Positions 19,221 to 28,066 of a DNA stretch of 64,000 nucleotides are shown piece by piece (within the stretch, counting starts at the first letter, position 1; each line of letters starts with the position of its first letter). This DNA comes from Halopiger xanaduensis SH-6 (GTDB lineage: Archaea > Halobacteriota > Halobacteria > Halobacteriales > Natrialbaceae), in contig NC_015667.1 in assembly GCF_000217715.1 (NCBI RefSeq), forward strand, positions 117,779 through 181,778. The letters are read 5' to 3'. The notes below the pieces were generated by a model. The model ran no database searches, was not told the DNA's origin, and saw nothing but the letters and a program-made list of their open reading frames with translations. Position numbers and translations under genes: made by a program.

Positions 19221-21089
19221 TTAGTCCGCCGGTCGATCACGATCGGGACCCGACAATAGCGAATCGAACACCTTTCGGTGGGCTTTCCGCAGATGCTGGT
19301 TGAACGTCGGTGGGGCAATGGCTAGCGATTCGGCGACATCCTTGCCGGACGCGTCCCGCGGCCACTCGTAGAAGCCTGCGTGATACGTCGCTTCTATAAC
19401 TGCCCGTTGACGGTCGGTGAGATCCGCCGCGAGTACGTCGCGGACCCGTTCGGGCGTGTCGACCCGGAGTTGGCGTTGTTTCAGCAGCTCCGCATCGGGA
19501 TACGCTTCTTGCACGGTATCGACGACCTGTCGGACGTCTGCCCCAGGTGCCGCGTGAAGCGTCATCAGGTAGTCACCGCCCTCGATGACGGCTGTCTCGA
19601 CGGAACCGCCGAGCGACGCAACCGTCGACAGGACCGGTGGCTCGGAGAGACGAAGCTCGAATCCTCGCTCGTCGCCGCCAGTCCGGTACGTCACGCTCAC
19701 CCAGTGTGGGAGCGTTTCGACGAGCGACTCGAGTCCGTCGATCGCGTCCGCAGTGACGCTCCCATAGACGAGGTACTCGTCGTCTTCGATGGGGACCATG
19801 TGATCGAGCGTGATAGTGCCAGTCGTCGGTGTGTCGACATCGAGTGCAGCGAAGACGTCCCGGATTCGAAACTGGAGTTCGACGACGGTGTCGCTCATCA
19901 GAGCACGCTTGCGTTCGACCGCCGCGATGGCGTGACCGACGACCTCCCCCAGTTGACTAATCACGTCTCGTTCGCGACCCTCGAAGGCTCGGGGTCGCTC
20001 TGCGTAGACGTTCAACACACCGTAGACTGTATCCTCGTGGACGATCGGTATCGCGGCCGACGACCGGAAGCCGTACTCCTCGATGTGGCTCCGCCAGGAA
20101 TCGTGCCTGTCGTCGGCGCGGATGTCCTGCGTGGTCTGGATCTCGCGTTTCAGAATCGCTCTTCCCGTCGGACCGTTACTCCGTTCGTCGTTCGGATCGA
20201 CAGAAATTGAGATACCGTCGAGGTAGCCGTCGACACCGGCTTCGGTCCGCCCAACGACAGTCTGGGAGGTGACGTCGACGTCGCCGATCCAGGCGAAGAG
20301 ATACGACTCCGTCGCGGCAAGGTGCTCACAGACGACCCGCTCGATCTCTTCTCGAGTCGACCGTTGGGTAATTGCGTCGATAATCTCTCGAACGACATCG
20401 TTGAGGGTGTTGAGCGCCTCGAGTTGCTCGCGCTGGCGGCGGAGTCGCTCTACCGTCTCGCGGCGCTCCGTCTCCCGCTGCTCGGTTGCGTCCCGTAGGA
20501 CCGCCGCGAATCCCTCAAGGTTACCACTGCCGTCGCGGATCGCCTCGACGGTGACGGCTGCCCAGTCTGTCGAACCGTCCCCTCGAACGCGCCACTGGTC
20601 CGTTTCGACCGCTCCCGTTTCCGCGACGGTCTCGAGCGTCGCCTCGGGACCGTCCGCCTGTCGGTCCGTTGCAGTGTAGAACGTCGAGATGTGCTCGTCC
20701 AGCGCGGCGCCGGCAGCGGAGTCCGTGATACGTTCGGCGCCTGCGTTCCAGGTGCGGACGCGGCCGTTCGAATCGAGCAGACAGATCGCGCACTGCTCGA
20801 GTTCACCAACGATCGACCCAGACCGGTCCTGAATCGGCCGAATTCCCGTATTGGATGCAGAATCAGGGGTCTCGGCCGACGACCGCGGACGCCACCACAC
20901 GCGGGCGCTCGCGCCGACGCGTTTGGTCTCGAGTTCACCGTGCTCGACGAGTCGTTCGAGGCGCTCGTAGGTGCTCCGGCGACCGATCTCGAGGTCGTCA
21001 GCGAGCTCCGCGGTCGTCCGCGGCGTTCCCGAGCCGTCGAAGAGAGCGAGGGTCTCCCGAAGACTGTCGGTCAAGGATTGCCCGGCCAT
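19221..21089 (-). CDS. Bat-like multidomain regulator (HTH-PAS-GAF-Bat-HTH_10)
   Basis: A 622-aa bacterio-opsin-activator-like regulator. In order: an N-terminal winged helix (about 10-60, ELADDLEIGRRSTYERLERL), a PAS domain (about 92-210, CAICLLDSNGRVRTWNAGAE), a short coiled region (about 215-245), a GAF domain (about 245-385), a Bat-type sensory domain (about 390-550) and a C-terminal HTH_10 domain (LTDRQRAVIEATYHAGFYEW). Such proteins integrate redox, oxygen or light signals through PAS/GAF ligands. The target is unknown; the nearest genes are the HemG-like flavodoxin and a DUF7344-type gene. Confidence 0.88.
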   Translation of the reverse strand: MAGQSLTDSLRETLALFDGSGTPRTTAELADDLEIGRRSTYERLERLVEHGELETKRVGASARVWWRPRSSAETPDSASNTGIRPIQDRSGSIVGELEQCAICLLDSNGRVRTWNAGAERITDSAAGAALDEHISTFYTATDRQADGPEATLETVAETGAVETDQWRVRGDGSTDWAAVTVEAIRDGSGNLEGFAAVLRDATEQRETERRETVERLRRQREQLEALNTLNDVVREIIDAITQRSTREEIERVVCEHLAATESYLFAWIGDVDVTSQTVVGRTEAGVDGYLDGISISVDPNDERSNGPTGRAILKREIQTTQDIRADDRHDSWRSHIEEYGFRSSAAIPIVHEDTVYGVLNVYAERPRAFEGRERDVISQLGEVVGHAIAAVERKRALMSDTVVELQFRIRDVFAALDVDTPTTGTITLDHMVPIEDDEYLVYGSVTADAIDGLESLVETLPHWVSVTYRTGGDERGFELRLSEPPVLSTVASLGGSVETAVIEGGDYLMTLHAAPGADVRQVVDTVQEAYPDAELLKQRQLRVDTPERVRDVLAADLTDRQRAVIEATYHAGFYEWPRDASGKDVAESLAIAPPTFNQHLRKAHRKVFDSLLSGPDRDRPAD

Positions 21090-21288
21090 TAGAACGAGAG
21101 TGGGGCCGCACTGTTGTCAAGCCTCCGCCGGCGGAGGCCAGTCCGTGGCCCGCCGGTTCACTGCCGGTTCAAGGCCGATAGGACGGCTCCGTACTGCAGC
21201 ACGGGCGACCACCTCACCGTGTCGAGCCGAAGTAATTTTACTGTGTCCTTACGGACGACCGAATTCTGAGTAACGGATACGCTTCCAG

Positions 21289-21615
21289 ATGAGTTCCCCT
21301 ACACGCGAATCCGCCGGCGCGAACGAACCGACCGAGAGCGATTGGTGTCGGCTGCTCGGGAGCGACCGACGCAGAATGACGATCGACATCCTCTCAGGAC
21401 AGGAGCCGCCCATCGAACTGACCGAACTCGCGTCCGGAATCGCCGCCCGCGAACGCGGCGCGGACGCGGTCGACGACGAGACCGTCGCCCGCGTGGCGTG
21501 TTCGCTTCACCACGTTCACCTCCCGATGATCGATGCGTTCGGCGTGATCGAGTACTCGCCGGAAACGACCCGTATCCGGTCGTGTCCGACCCGACTCGAC
21601 GTTCGAATCGAGTGA
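21289..21615 (+). CDS. Haloarchaeal winged-helix protein (DUF7344-like)
   Basis: A 108-aa protein with one winged-helix-like domain of the haloarchaeal DUF7344 type: the segment LLGSDRRRMTIDILS, then LTELASGIAARE, then a helix VACSLHHVHLPMIDAFGVIEYSPE, the usual arrangement in this family. Probably a small DNA-binding regulator. It is divergent from the Bat-like regulator at 21089. The ATG at 21289 is the first in frame. Confidence 0.8.
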   Translation: MSSPTRESAGANEPTESDWCRLLGSDRRRMTIDILSGQEPPIELTELASGIAARERGADAVDDETVARVACSLHHVHLPMIDAFGVIEYSPETTRIRSCPTRLDVRIE

Positions 21616-21637
21616 GTTCCGCTCGGCCGCTTTCGTT

Positions 21638-22771
21638 CTAACACTCGCGCTCCAGCCCCTCGAGCAGTCGATCGACGTCCCCGGCGGTATTGACTGCGTG
21701 GACGGAGGCGCGAACAGCGCTCGGCCGCGGGAGCGCACGAAGGACGATCTCGTCGGCGGACAGGCGTTTGACTGTCGCAGCTGGGTCGTCCACATCGATG
21801 GTCACCAGTCCCGACTCCGGCTCCGACGGACTCAGGAGTCGTCTGTCGGGAACGCCGTCAGCCACCCGTCCGGCCAGTCGGCGGATGCGGTTCTCGATCC
21901 GGTCGATCCCGACATCGCCGATCGCGTCGATTGCTTCCCGGAGCGCGACGTGCGGCGCTGGATTCGCCGATCCGACTTCGAACCGGCGTGCACCGGCAGC
22001 GTACTCGAACGGCTCCGCCGTCGGCGTCTCGACGCTCCGGTAGCCGACCGTCCGTGGCTCGAGACCTTCGGCGACATCGCGGTTGACGTAGAGGAAGCCG
22101 CCGCCCCACAGCCCGAGGAGCCACTTGTGTCCGGCGGCGGCGACTGCATCGGCACCCCACTCTCGAACGTCCATCGGCAGCTGGCCGGGGACCTGCACGG
22201 CGTCGACGAGTGCGAACGCGTCGTGCTCGTGGGCGATCTCGACCAGGTCCGCCACCGGAAGCTGCGTCCCGTGAGTCCACGTGACCGCGCTGAAACAGGC
22301 GAGCCTGGCGTCCGCGACGGCCTCGGCGAACCGCTCGAGATCGATCCGTCCGTTCGCCGTCTCGACGACGCGAACCTCGACGCCCTCCCGCTCGAGGCGC
22401 TGCCACGGGAGTGTGCCGGCTGGATGCTCAAGGTCCGTCCTGACGACGACGTCGCCGGGCTGCCAGTCGATCGCGTTCGCGACGGCGTTGATCCCGGCCG
22501 TCGTGCTCTCAGTGAGCGCGATTTCATCGGGATCGGCACCGACGAACGACGCGACTACCTCTCGAGTGCGGTCGAAGGCTCGAAACGCCGTCTCGTAGGG
22601 GTGGTCCCTGATCGGCGACTCGTACTCGTGCTCGCGGACGAACTCGTCGGCGGCATCGACGACGTATTTCGGACTCGGCCCGTGAGCGCCGAAGTTGAGA
22701 TAGGTACCCTCCTGTAGCGCGGGAACGTCCGCTCGGAGTTCGGTCGGCGTCATCGACGTACTCGGTTGCAT
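21638..22771 (-). CDS. Class V PLP-dependent aminotransferase
   Basis: A 377-aa fold-type I PLP enzyme. The PLP lysine sits in AAAGHKWLLGLWGGGFLYV, the PLP-binding Asp in ALVDAVQVPG, and the N-terminal substrate region reads YLNFGAHGPSP. The cysteine of cysteine desulfurases is missing (ALPRPSAVRASVHAVN is in its place), so this is not SufS/IscS but closer to isopenicillin-N-epimerase-like or kynureninase-like members of class V. The substrate is unknown. The ATG at 22771 is chosen because an ATTATTACTA run lies 22-31 nt upstream and implies a leaderless transcript; an inner ATG exists at 22753. Confidence 0.88.
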   Translation of the reverse strand: MQPSTSMTPTELRADVPALQEGTYLNFGAHGPSPKYVVDAADEFVREHEYESPIRDHPYETAFRAFDRTREVVASFVGADPDEIALTESTTAGINAVANAIDWQPGDVVVRTDLEHPAGTLPWQRLEREGVEVRVVETANGRIDLERFAEAVADARLACFSAVTWTHGTQLPVADLVEIAHEHDAFALVDAVQVPGQLPMDVREWGADAVAAAGHKWLLGLWGGGFLYVNRDVAEGLEPRTVGYRSVETPTAEPFEYAAGARRFEVGSANPAPHVALREAIDAIGDVGIDRIENRIRRLAGRVADGVPDRRLLSPSEPESGLVTIDVDDPAATVKRLSADEIVLRALPRPSAVRASVHAVNTAGDVDRLLEGLEREC

Positions 22772-22871
22772 ACCTCTCCCTACGGAATCAGATAGTAATA
22801 ATCTTGGGTTCACTATGAAATACTGTTCCGGCGGCCGAACGCACATTTCGGTATCGGGCGACGGATACCAG

Positions 22872-23501
22872 TCACCGGCCCCCGGTTGTCGACTCACCTG
22901 CCGTCCGTTCGAATAGCATCCCGTAGTGATAGGGCGGAAGTTCGATCTGTTTTTCGAGGGTAAACGTCTCGCACTCTAGCACGGCGGCCGCTGCGTCGTC
23001 GGGCGACAACCGCAGGTCGGTCGGCGGCCCCCGCGGCTCACCCGCGACGGTGGTCGTCTCGCGCGGCCGATCGTGCCAGTTAACGACGACGAACCGTCCG
23101 CCCGGTCGGAGTGATTCTGCTGTCTCTTCGACGAACGCCCGTTTGTCATCGACGCCGTGGAACGTGTTCGCGACTAGAACGACGTTGACTCGCTCCGGAA
23201 GCAACTGAGACATCCGTCGCGCGTCGCCGTGAATGGGGACGACGTTCTCGATCTCTTGTCGTTCGGCAAGGTGGATACACTCCTCGAGTAGGGATTCCTC
23301 GAGGTCGAGTGCGTAGACCGGGTTGGGATCCGTGATCCGGGCCGCGGGGAGCGCGAAGTAGCCGTTCCCGCAGGCGACCTCCGCGATCGTCTGATCAGGG
23401 GTGACTCCCAAGCGGCGGAGTGTCGCCCCCGGCGTCGGCCACAGTCTTCCCCACCAGTCCCAATCCGGTTGTCCCGTGTTCTGGAATCGTTCCGTATCCA
23501 T
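22872..23501 (-). CDS. SAM-dependent class I methyltransferase
   Basis: A 209-aa methyltransferase-fold protein. Motif I, AEVACGNGYFALPAA, binds S-adenosylmethionine, followed by the acidic residue pair in YALDLEESLLEE, and a later strand pattern VNVVLVANTFHGV and GGRFVVVNWHDRP. Substrate unknown. It is followed after 7 nt by nothing on its strand except the small DUF2892 gene upstream (23509-23721), which ends 8 nt before it, so both are probably cotranscribed. Confidence 0.85.
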   Translation of the reverse strand: MDTERFQNTGQPDWDWWGRLWPTPGATLRRLGVTPDQTIAEVACGNGYFALPAARITDPNPVYALDLEESLLEECIHLAERQEIENVVPIHGDARRMSQLLPERVNVVLVANTFHGVDDKRAFVEETAESLRPGGRFVVVNWHDRPRETTTVAGEPRGPPTDLRLSPDDAAAAVLECETFTLEKQIELPPYHYGMLFERTAGESTTGGR

Positions 23502-23508
23502 GGTTTGG

Positions 23509-23721
23509 TTATGCGGCGGTATCGACTCCCAGAATTCGGTACAGGAGGCAGGTTCGAGTCAGCGCCGTCCCCGGGAGGATGCCCCCGATCAACAGCGCGA
23601 CGGCACCGAGCGTCGTTCCGACATCAAGCGCGCCGCTGAGCGCTGCAATACCGACGGCAGCCAGTCCCGCACCGCCGACCGTGCGGGCGATCTGATCTTT
23701 CCATCCAATATTGTGCTCCAT
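23509..23721 (-). CDS. DUF2892 family small membrane protein
   Basis: A 70-aa protein with two predicted membrane helices of the DUF2892 (YgaP-like membrane tail) type: opening MEHNIGWKDQIARTVGGAGL, a short loop, then GAVALLIGGILPGTALTRTC and LYRILGVDTA. In other organisms this module occurs alone or fused to rhodanese. The cysteine in the final helix is conserved in many relatives. It precedes the methyltransferase by 7 nt. The ATG at 23721 is used; a GTG six bases upstream is possible. Confidence 0.8.
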   Translation of the reverse strand: MEHNIGWKDQIARTVGGAGLAAVGIAALSGALDVGTTLGAVALLIGGILPGTALTRTCLLYRILGVDTAA

Positions 23722-23746
23722 ACCCACAAATAAGAACTATCGTGGG

Positions 23747-25060
23747 TTAAGCGTTTCCCGAATCCCACGCTGAGGCACGGGGATCGGACAGGTTCGTCTC
23801 GTCAACTGCAGACGTCCATACTTCGGGCAGACGCACGTACACCGTTGCGTTCCCGATGAGTGCATCGACGGTCGTGTACTCATCGACCGCGTGGACGGTA
23901 TCCGTCCCGAGCGCGAACTCCACCGTCGAGATGCCGGCGTTACGAAGTCTCTTCGCGTCGCCACCGCCGGTCGCGCTCCGGCGGTACACACGCTCGCCGG
24001 TCGTCGCTTGGGCGCTCGAGACAACGGCCTCGACGAGCGGACTGCCGATCGGTTCGGCGGTACCGACGCTCCAGGAGACGTCGGCGACCGTGATCCCATC
24101 GCAGTCGGCGACGCACTCCCGGATCTCCGAGAGGACGTCGGGTGTCCGGACGCCGGCGGTCAATCGAATATCGATCTCCGCCTGGGCCGACCGGGGCACG
24201 CTATTGATCGCGTCCCCACCTTCGAGAACGCCGAGGTTGATCGGCGGCATCTCGAACAGTTCACGGGCGGTCTCGGCACCCATCGTCGGCTCGTAGAACG
24301 CGATCGATTCGTCGACGATCGGCTCGAGTGTCGGTTCGAGTTCGAGCCGCCGCGTACCGAATCGTTCCCGCAGCATCCCGACCGCGTCGTAGAGCCGGTC
24401 GATGGCGTTCTCGCCGAGCACGGGCCGCGAGCCGTGTGCGGCCTCGCCTGTCGCCTCGAGCGTCAGCCAGATGCTGCCCCGATCGGCGACCGTCACCGAG
24501 TGGCGGTCGCTCTCGCAGGTCGGCTCGCCGATGACGCAGGCGTCGGCGTCGAGTCGGTCGGCCTCGAGCAACGCGGGAAGCCCTGCCTCGCCGCCGACCT
24601 CCTCGTCGCTGACGAACGCGAACGCGAGGTCGACAGGCGGTTCGGTGTCGGTTTCGGCGAACGCGCGGATCGCGAACAGCATCGCGGCGATCGCACCCTT
24701 CATATCGGTCGCACCGCGCCCGTAGATTCGGTCGTCGACGCGCTCGCCGAGCGGATCGTACGACCACGTGTCGGCGTCGAAGGGTACCGTATCGAGGTGA
24801 CCGTTGTACAGTAGCGTTCGATTGCTCGCGCCCGGCAGCGTTACGAGCAGGTTCGGCTTCGCCGGATCGACCGCGAAGCGCTCGACCTCGACCGGAAGCC
24901 CCGACAGGTACTCCTCGAGCAGTGAAACGATCTCGCGCGTATCGCCGGGCGGATTCGTCGTGTCGACCGCCAGCAACTCGAGCGTGAGGTCGATCAGGTC
25001 CGCGCGGTGGTCGGCGATGTAGGCCTCAAGCTCGCCGGAGTTGTCTGTCATCGTCGTCAT
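23747..25060 (-). CDS. M20 family metallopeptidase (ArgE/DapE-like deacylase)
   Basis: A 437-aa cytoplasmic zinc hydrolase. Metal ligands are visible in order: YNGHLDTVP (His and Asp), GRGATDMKG (bridging Asp), SDEEVGGE (catalytic Glu pair) and DTVHAVDEY near the C-terminus (His). Between residues about 190 and 310 lies the dimerisation domain. The family includes acetylornithine deacetylase, succinyl-diaminopimelate desuccinylase and carboxypeptidases; the sequence alone does not decide among them. It starts 7 nt after the end of the CoA-disulfide-reductase-like gene, likely the same operon. Confidence 0.88.
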   Translation of the reverse strand: MTTMTDNSGELEAYIADHRADLIDLTLELLAVDTTNPPGDTREIVSLLEEYLSGLPVEVERFAVDPAKPNLLVTLPGASNRTLLYNGHLDTVPFDADTWSYDPLGERVDDRIYGRGATDMKGAIAAMLFAIRAFAETDTEPPVDLAFAFVSDEEVGGEAGLPALLEADRLDADACVIGEPTCESDRHSVTVADRGSIWLTLEATGEAAHGSRPVLGENAIDRLYDAVGMLRERFGTRRLELEPTLEPIVDESIAFYEPTMGAETARELFEMPPINLGVLEGGDAINSVPRSAQAEIDIRLTAGVRTPDVLSEIRECVADCDGITVADVSWSVGTAEPIGSPLVEAVVSSAQATTGERVYRRSATGGGDAKRLRNAGISTVEFALGTDTVHAVDEYTTVDALIGNATVYVRLPEVWTSAVDETNLSDPRASAWDSGNA

Positions 25061-25067
25061 CGGCTCG

Positions 25068-26414
25068 TCACTCGAGTTTTCCGTTGAGAACCTTCGCGGC
25101 CGTGAGGATCGGATCCCAGACGGGGCTGAAGGGCGGCGCGTACGCCAAGTCTGTGTTCTGCAGTTCGGAGACAGTCATTCCGCTCGTCAGCGCCGTCGCG
25201 ACCGTGTCGATACGTTTTGCACCCTCGCGACCGACGACGGTGCCGCCGAGCAGCCTGCCGCTCTCGCGGTCGGCGACCAGCGTAACGGTGAGTTCCGCGC
25301 CGTCGGGGTAGTAGTGAGCGCGCGTCGACGCCGAAATCGTCACGGAAACGGGATCGAATCCAGCCTCGCGTGCCTGATCCTCGTCGACGATCCCCGTCCG
25401 GGCGGCCCCGAGCTCGAACGCCTTCACAATCGCAGTGCCGGCGGTGCCGCCGGTCGGCGTGGGATCGCCGGTGACGGTCTGTCCGATCGCCCGGCCCGCG
25501 CGGTTGGCGGTCAGCGCCAGCGGAACGTGATCCGGTTCGCCGGTCACGACGTTGGTTGCCTCGGCGCAGTCACCCGCCGCGTAGACGTGCCTGTCGTTCG
25601 TGCGCCCGTACTCGTCGGTCGCGATCGCGCCGGTCGGTCCGAGTTCGATGCCTGCGCGCTCGGCGAGGTCGGTGTTCGGCGCCACACCGACGCCGACGAT
25701 CGCAACGTCCGCGGGGACAGTCTCGTCCTCTAGTTCGACGGTCCCGACCCGATCGTCGCCGCCGAATCCCGACACGGCGGTCTCGAGGTGTAGGTCGACG
25801 CCTTGTTCGCGGAGGTGGTCTTCGACGACTTCGGCGACGGCTTCGCCGAACGGCTGGAGGACGTGGGGCAGCATCTCGTAGAGGTGGACGTCGACGCCGC
25901 GGGTCGACAGCGCCTCGGCCATCTCGATGCCGACGTAGCCTCCGCCGACGATCGCGGCGGTCTCGGGGTCGCGCCCGGTGACGTAGTCCTCGATGGCGTC
26001 GGCCTCGTCCATGTCGTGGATGGTGAACACGCCCTCGTGGCCGAGCCCATCGAAGGGCGGTTCGATCGCGCTCGCCCCGGTCGCAATGAGCAGGTCGTCG
26101 TAAGGCTGTTCTTCGGTTCCCTTGCTCGTCTTGACTGTCACCGTCCTCGCCTCGCGGTCGATGTCGACAACTTCTGCGGCCGTACGTAGGTCGATGTCGC
26201 GTTCCTCCCGGAACTCCTCGGGCGTTACGGCCACGAGATCGTCCAGTTCGTCGACCTCACCTTTGACGTAATAAGGCATCCCGCAAGCGGCGTAGGAAAC
26301 CCACTTGCCCTTCTCGAAGACGATCACGTCGCAGCTCGGATCCTCTCGTTTCGCCTTGCTCGCGGCGCTCATTCCCGCGGCGTCACCGCCGACGACGACG
26401 AACGTGTCGCTCAT
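25068..26414 (-). CDS. CoA-disulfide reductase-like FAD/NAD(P)H oxidoreductase
   Basis: A 448-aa flavoprotein with an N-terminal FAD-binding motif (VVVGGDAAGMSAAS), an NAD(P)H-binding motif (AAIVGGGYVGIEMAEAL) at mid-length, a second FAD contact (VYAAGDCAEA) and a C-terminal dimerisation domain. The single redox cysteine C44 lies in the family motif SYAACGMPYY, shared by CoA-disulfide reductases, NADH oxidases and polysulfide reductases (Npsr). Reduction of CoA disulfide or CoA persulfide/polysulfide with NAD(P)H is the likely reaction, and it fits the sulfur genes elsewhere in the window. It lacks a fused rhodanese domain. It lies upstream of the M20 peptidase gene. Confidence 0.88.
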   Translation of the reverse strand: MSDTFVVVGGDAAGMSAASKAKREDPSCDVIVFEKGKWVSYAACGMPYYVKGEVDELDDLVAVTPEEFREERDIDLRTAAEVVDIDREARTVTVKTSKGTEEQPYDDLLIATGASAIEPPFDGLGHEGVFTIHDMDEADAIEDYVTGRDPETAAIVGGGYVGIEMAEALSTRGVDVHLYEMLPHVLQPFGEAVAEVVEDHLREQGVDLHLETAVSGFGGDDRVGTVELEDETVPADVAIVGVGVAPNTDLAERAGIELGPTGAIATDEYGRTNDRHVYAAGDCAEATNVVTGEPDHVPLALTANRAGRAIGQTVTGDPTPTGGTAGTAIVKAFELGAARTGIVDEDQAREAGFDPVSVTISASTRAHYYPDGAELTVTLVADRESGRLLGGTVVGREGAKRIDTVATALTSGMTVSELQNTDLAYAPPFSPVWDPILTAAKVLNGKLE

Positions 26415-26602
26415 ATGTTGACGTTAGGACGACAACGACTAAAGTATTTCTAGGAATGTCCAATACTATGAAATCATAGTCCAGTTAGGCTTCCTTGGAT
26501 TGCTGGTTGCTAGCGGCCATCACTTGAACTGTTTCCAGAATCGATGCGGCAGCCGTACGGAGTGATGAAGCAAGCAGTTACGGTTTCGGTCGACGAAGGT
26601 GG

Positions 26603-26815
26603 TTACGTATCACAGGACGAGCAGTCGGACCGTCGTCGGAACAGCAGCGCGCCGGCACCAAGTACGACGAACACGACGAGCCCCTGTACGAGCCCAGCAA
26701 CCAGCCCGACGGTGGTGCCACCGGTAACGGCAGCGGCGCCGGATCCGACACAACAGAGGCTCGCCACCCCTGCGACGCCGAGAAGCGTCCGTCGGGAAGC
26801 AGCGTCCGAATCCAT
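26603..26815 (-). CDS. Small two-helix membrane protein with a CC motif
   Basis: A 70-aa protein with a short charged N-terminus (MDSDAASRRTLLG) and two hydrophobic helices: LLGVAGVASLCCVGSGAAAV, with an adjacent cysteine pair, and VAGLVQGLVVFVVLGAGALL. It ends RRRSDCSSCDT, a CxxC at the C-terminus. Small proteins with Cys pairs in the first helix recall mercury/metal transport proteins, but the similarity is architectural only. It is divergent from the DUF302 gene, with 117 bp between the two starts. Confidence 0.7.
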   Translation of the reverse strand: MDSDAASRRTLLGVAGVASLCCVGSGAAAVTGGTTVGLVAGLVQGLVVFVVLGAGALLFRRRSDCSSCDT

Positions 26816-26932
26816 AGGTAAATCTCCGCAAGTAAGACGAATATGCGTTTGGTCGATTTTCCGAACCGGCGAAACGGCGACGTCGAAATCCGGAAACGAC
26901 TTTCGTATTCGACCCAATACTCTACACGAACG

Positions 26933-27370
26933 ATGCTTCCTATTGATCCCACACAGATAGACCCGGACGATATTGGCCAAACGCAGACCGTCCTCGAGAT
27001 GGACCACGAGGAGGCGATCGAACACGTCCGCGAGGTGTTCACTGATGCCGGCTTCGGCGTTCCGGTCGAGTTTTCGCCCTCGGAACTGCTCAACGAAAAG
27101 GTCGATGCCGACCGCGACCCCTACTACGTCCTCGGCGCGTGTAACCCCGCGGTGGCCGACCGTGCACTCGAGGTCACCGACGGGAAACTCGGCGCGCTGT
27201 TCCCGTGTAACGTCGTCATCTGGGAGGAAGAGCCGGGTCGACAGCGCGTCTACCACGTCTCGATCATGCGGATCGCGCGACTCGTCGGAATGGCTCCTGA
27301 CGACGAGGAGATGGCGGAGATTGTCGCCGAGACCGGCGAACTTGTCGATAAAGCCTTCGAGGAACTGTAA
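26933..27370 (+). CDS. DUF302 domain protein
   Basis: A 145-aa protein of the DUF302 family: MDHEEAIEHVREVFTDAGFGV near the N-terminus, then YYVLGACNPAVADRALEVTD and LFPCNVVIWEE, which are the core motifs, the last with the conserved Cys. The family is soluble, beta-alpha-beta, and often sits near sulfur or copper genes; no activity is known. It starts at an ATG about 20 nt after a TATA-like CAATACTCTA and is followed by the methyltransferase gene after 2 nt, so the two form an operon. Confidence 0.85.
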   Translation: MLPIDPTQIDPDDIGQTQTVLEMDHEEAIEHVREVFTDAGFGVPVEFSPSELLNEKVDADRDPYYVLGACNPAVADRALEVTDGKLGALFPCNVVIWEEEPGRQRVYHVSIMRIARLVGMAPDDEEMAEIVAETGELVDKAFEEL

Positions 27371-27372
27371 CC

Positions 27373-27933
27373 ATGGGATACCACACGTTCGATGCCGAGC
27401 GAGCGGACAAGTTAGAGGAAGCGGGACGGCGATACCGGTTCGTATCGGCCGAGGAACTGCTGTGGGCACTGTCGCTCTCACCGGACGACACCGTCGCCGA
27501 CCTCGGTAGCGGGACCGGCTTCTTCACCGACGACGTTGCGCCCCGTGCCGGCGCAGTCTATGCAGTCGACGTTCAGGAGGAGATGCACGAGTACTACCGG
27601 AAGAAGGGCGTCCCAGAGAACGTCGACCTCGTGACCAGCGACGTGAACGACCTGCCGTTCGACGACAGCGACGTCGACGCCGCGTTCTCGACGATGACCT
27701 ACCACGAGTTCGCGAGCGACGAGGCGATTGCCGAGATCCGGCGGGTCCTCGCTCCGGACGGCCGACTCGTGATCGTCGACTGGGCGGCGACCGGCTCCGG
27801 CGAGGATGGGCCGCCAGTCGACGAGCGCTATAGCGCCGACGAAGCGACAGAGGCCCTCCGCGATGCCGGATTCGCCATCGAGCACGAGGCCGTTCGCCCC
27901 GAGACGTTCCTGCTCATCGCGGCGCTCGAGTGA
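27373..27933 (+). CDS. SAM-dependent methyltransferase, UbiE/arsenite-type
   Basis: A 186-aa class I methyltransferase. Motif I is VADLGSGTGFFTDDVA, then the acidic AVDVQEEM, motif II region LVTSDVNDLPF and DAAFSTMTYHEF, and the post-II strand RLVIVDWAATG. The small size and the E-E-A-G-R-R opening are as in haloarchaeal methyltransferases near DUF302 genes. No cysteines typical of arsenite methyltransferase are present, so the substrate is open. It is translationally close to the DUF302 gene. Confidence 0.85.
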   Translation: MGYHTFDAERADKLEEAGRRYRFVSAEELLWALSLSPDDTVADLGSGTGFFTDDVAPRAGAVYAVDVQEEMHEYYRKKGVPENVDLVTSDVNDLPFDDSDVDAAFSTMTYHEFASDEAIAEIRRVLAPDGRLVIVDWAATGSGEDGPPVDERYSADEATEALRDAGFAIEHEAVRPETFLLIAALE

Positions 27934-28066
27934 GCTCGCGTACGGCCTGTTCGAACGCGGTCGCGGTCTCCGGCAGGTCTCGAGATCACGTCTCTCGGAC
28001 ACGGGTCGAGATCTGCACGCGCTGTCATGCCCCTCCTTTTTCCTGGCAGTCGTGGGCGATTCTGTG

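Noticed and set aside
21638..22771. Cysteine desulfurase assignment for the class V enzyme
   Set aside because: The catalytic Cys loop of SufS/IscS is absent and no Fe-S assembly gene is adjacent.
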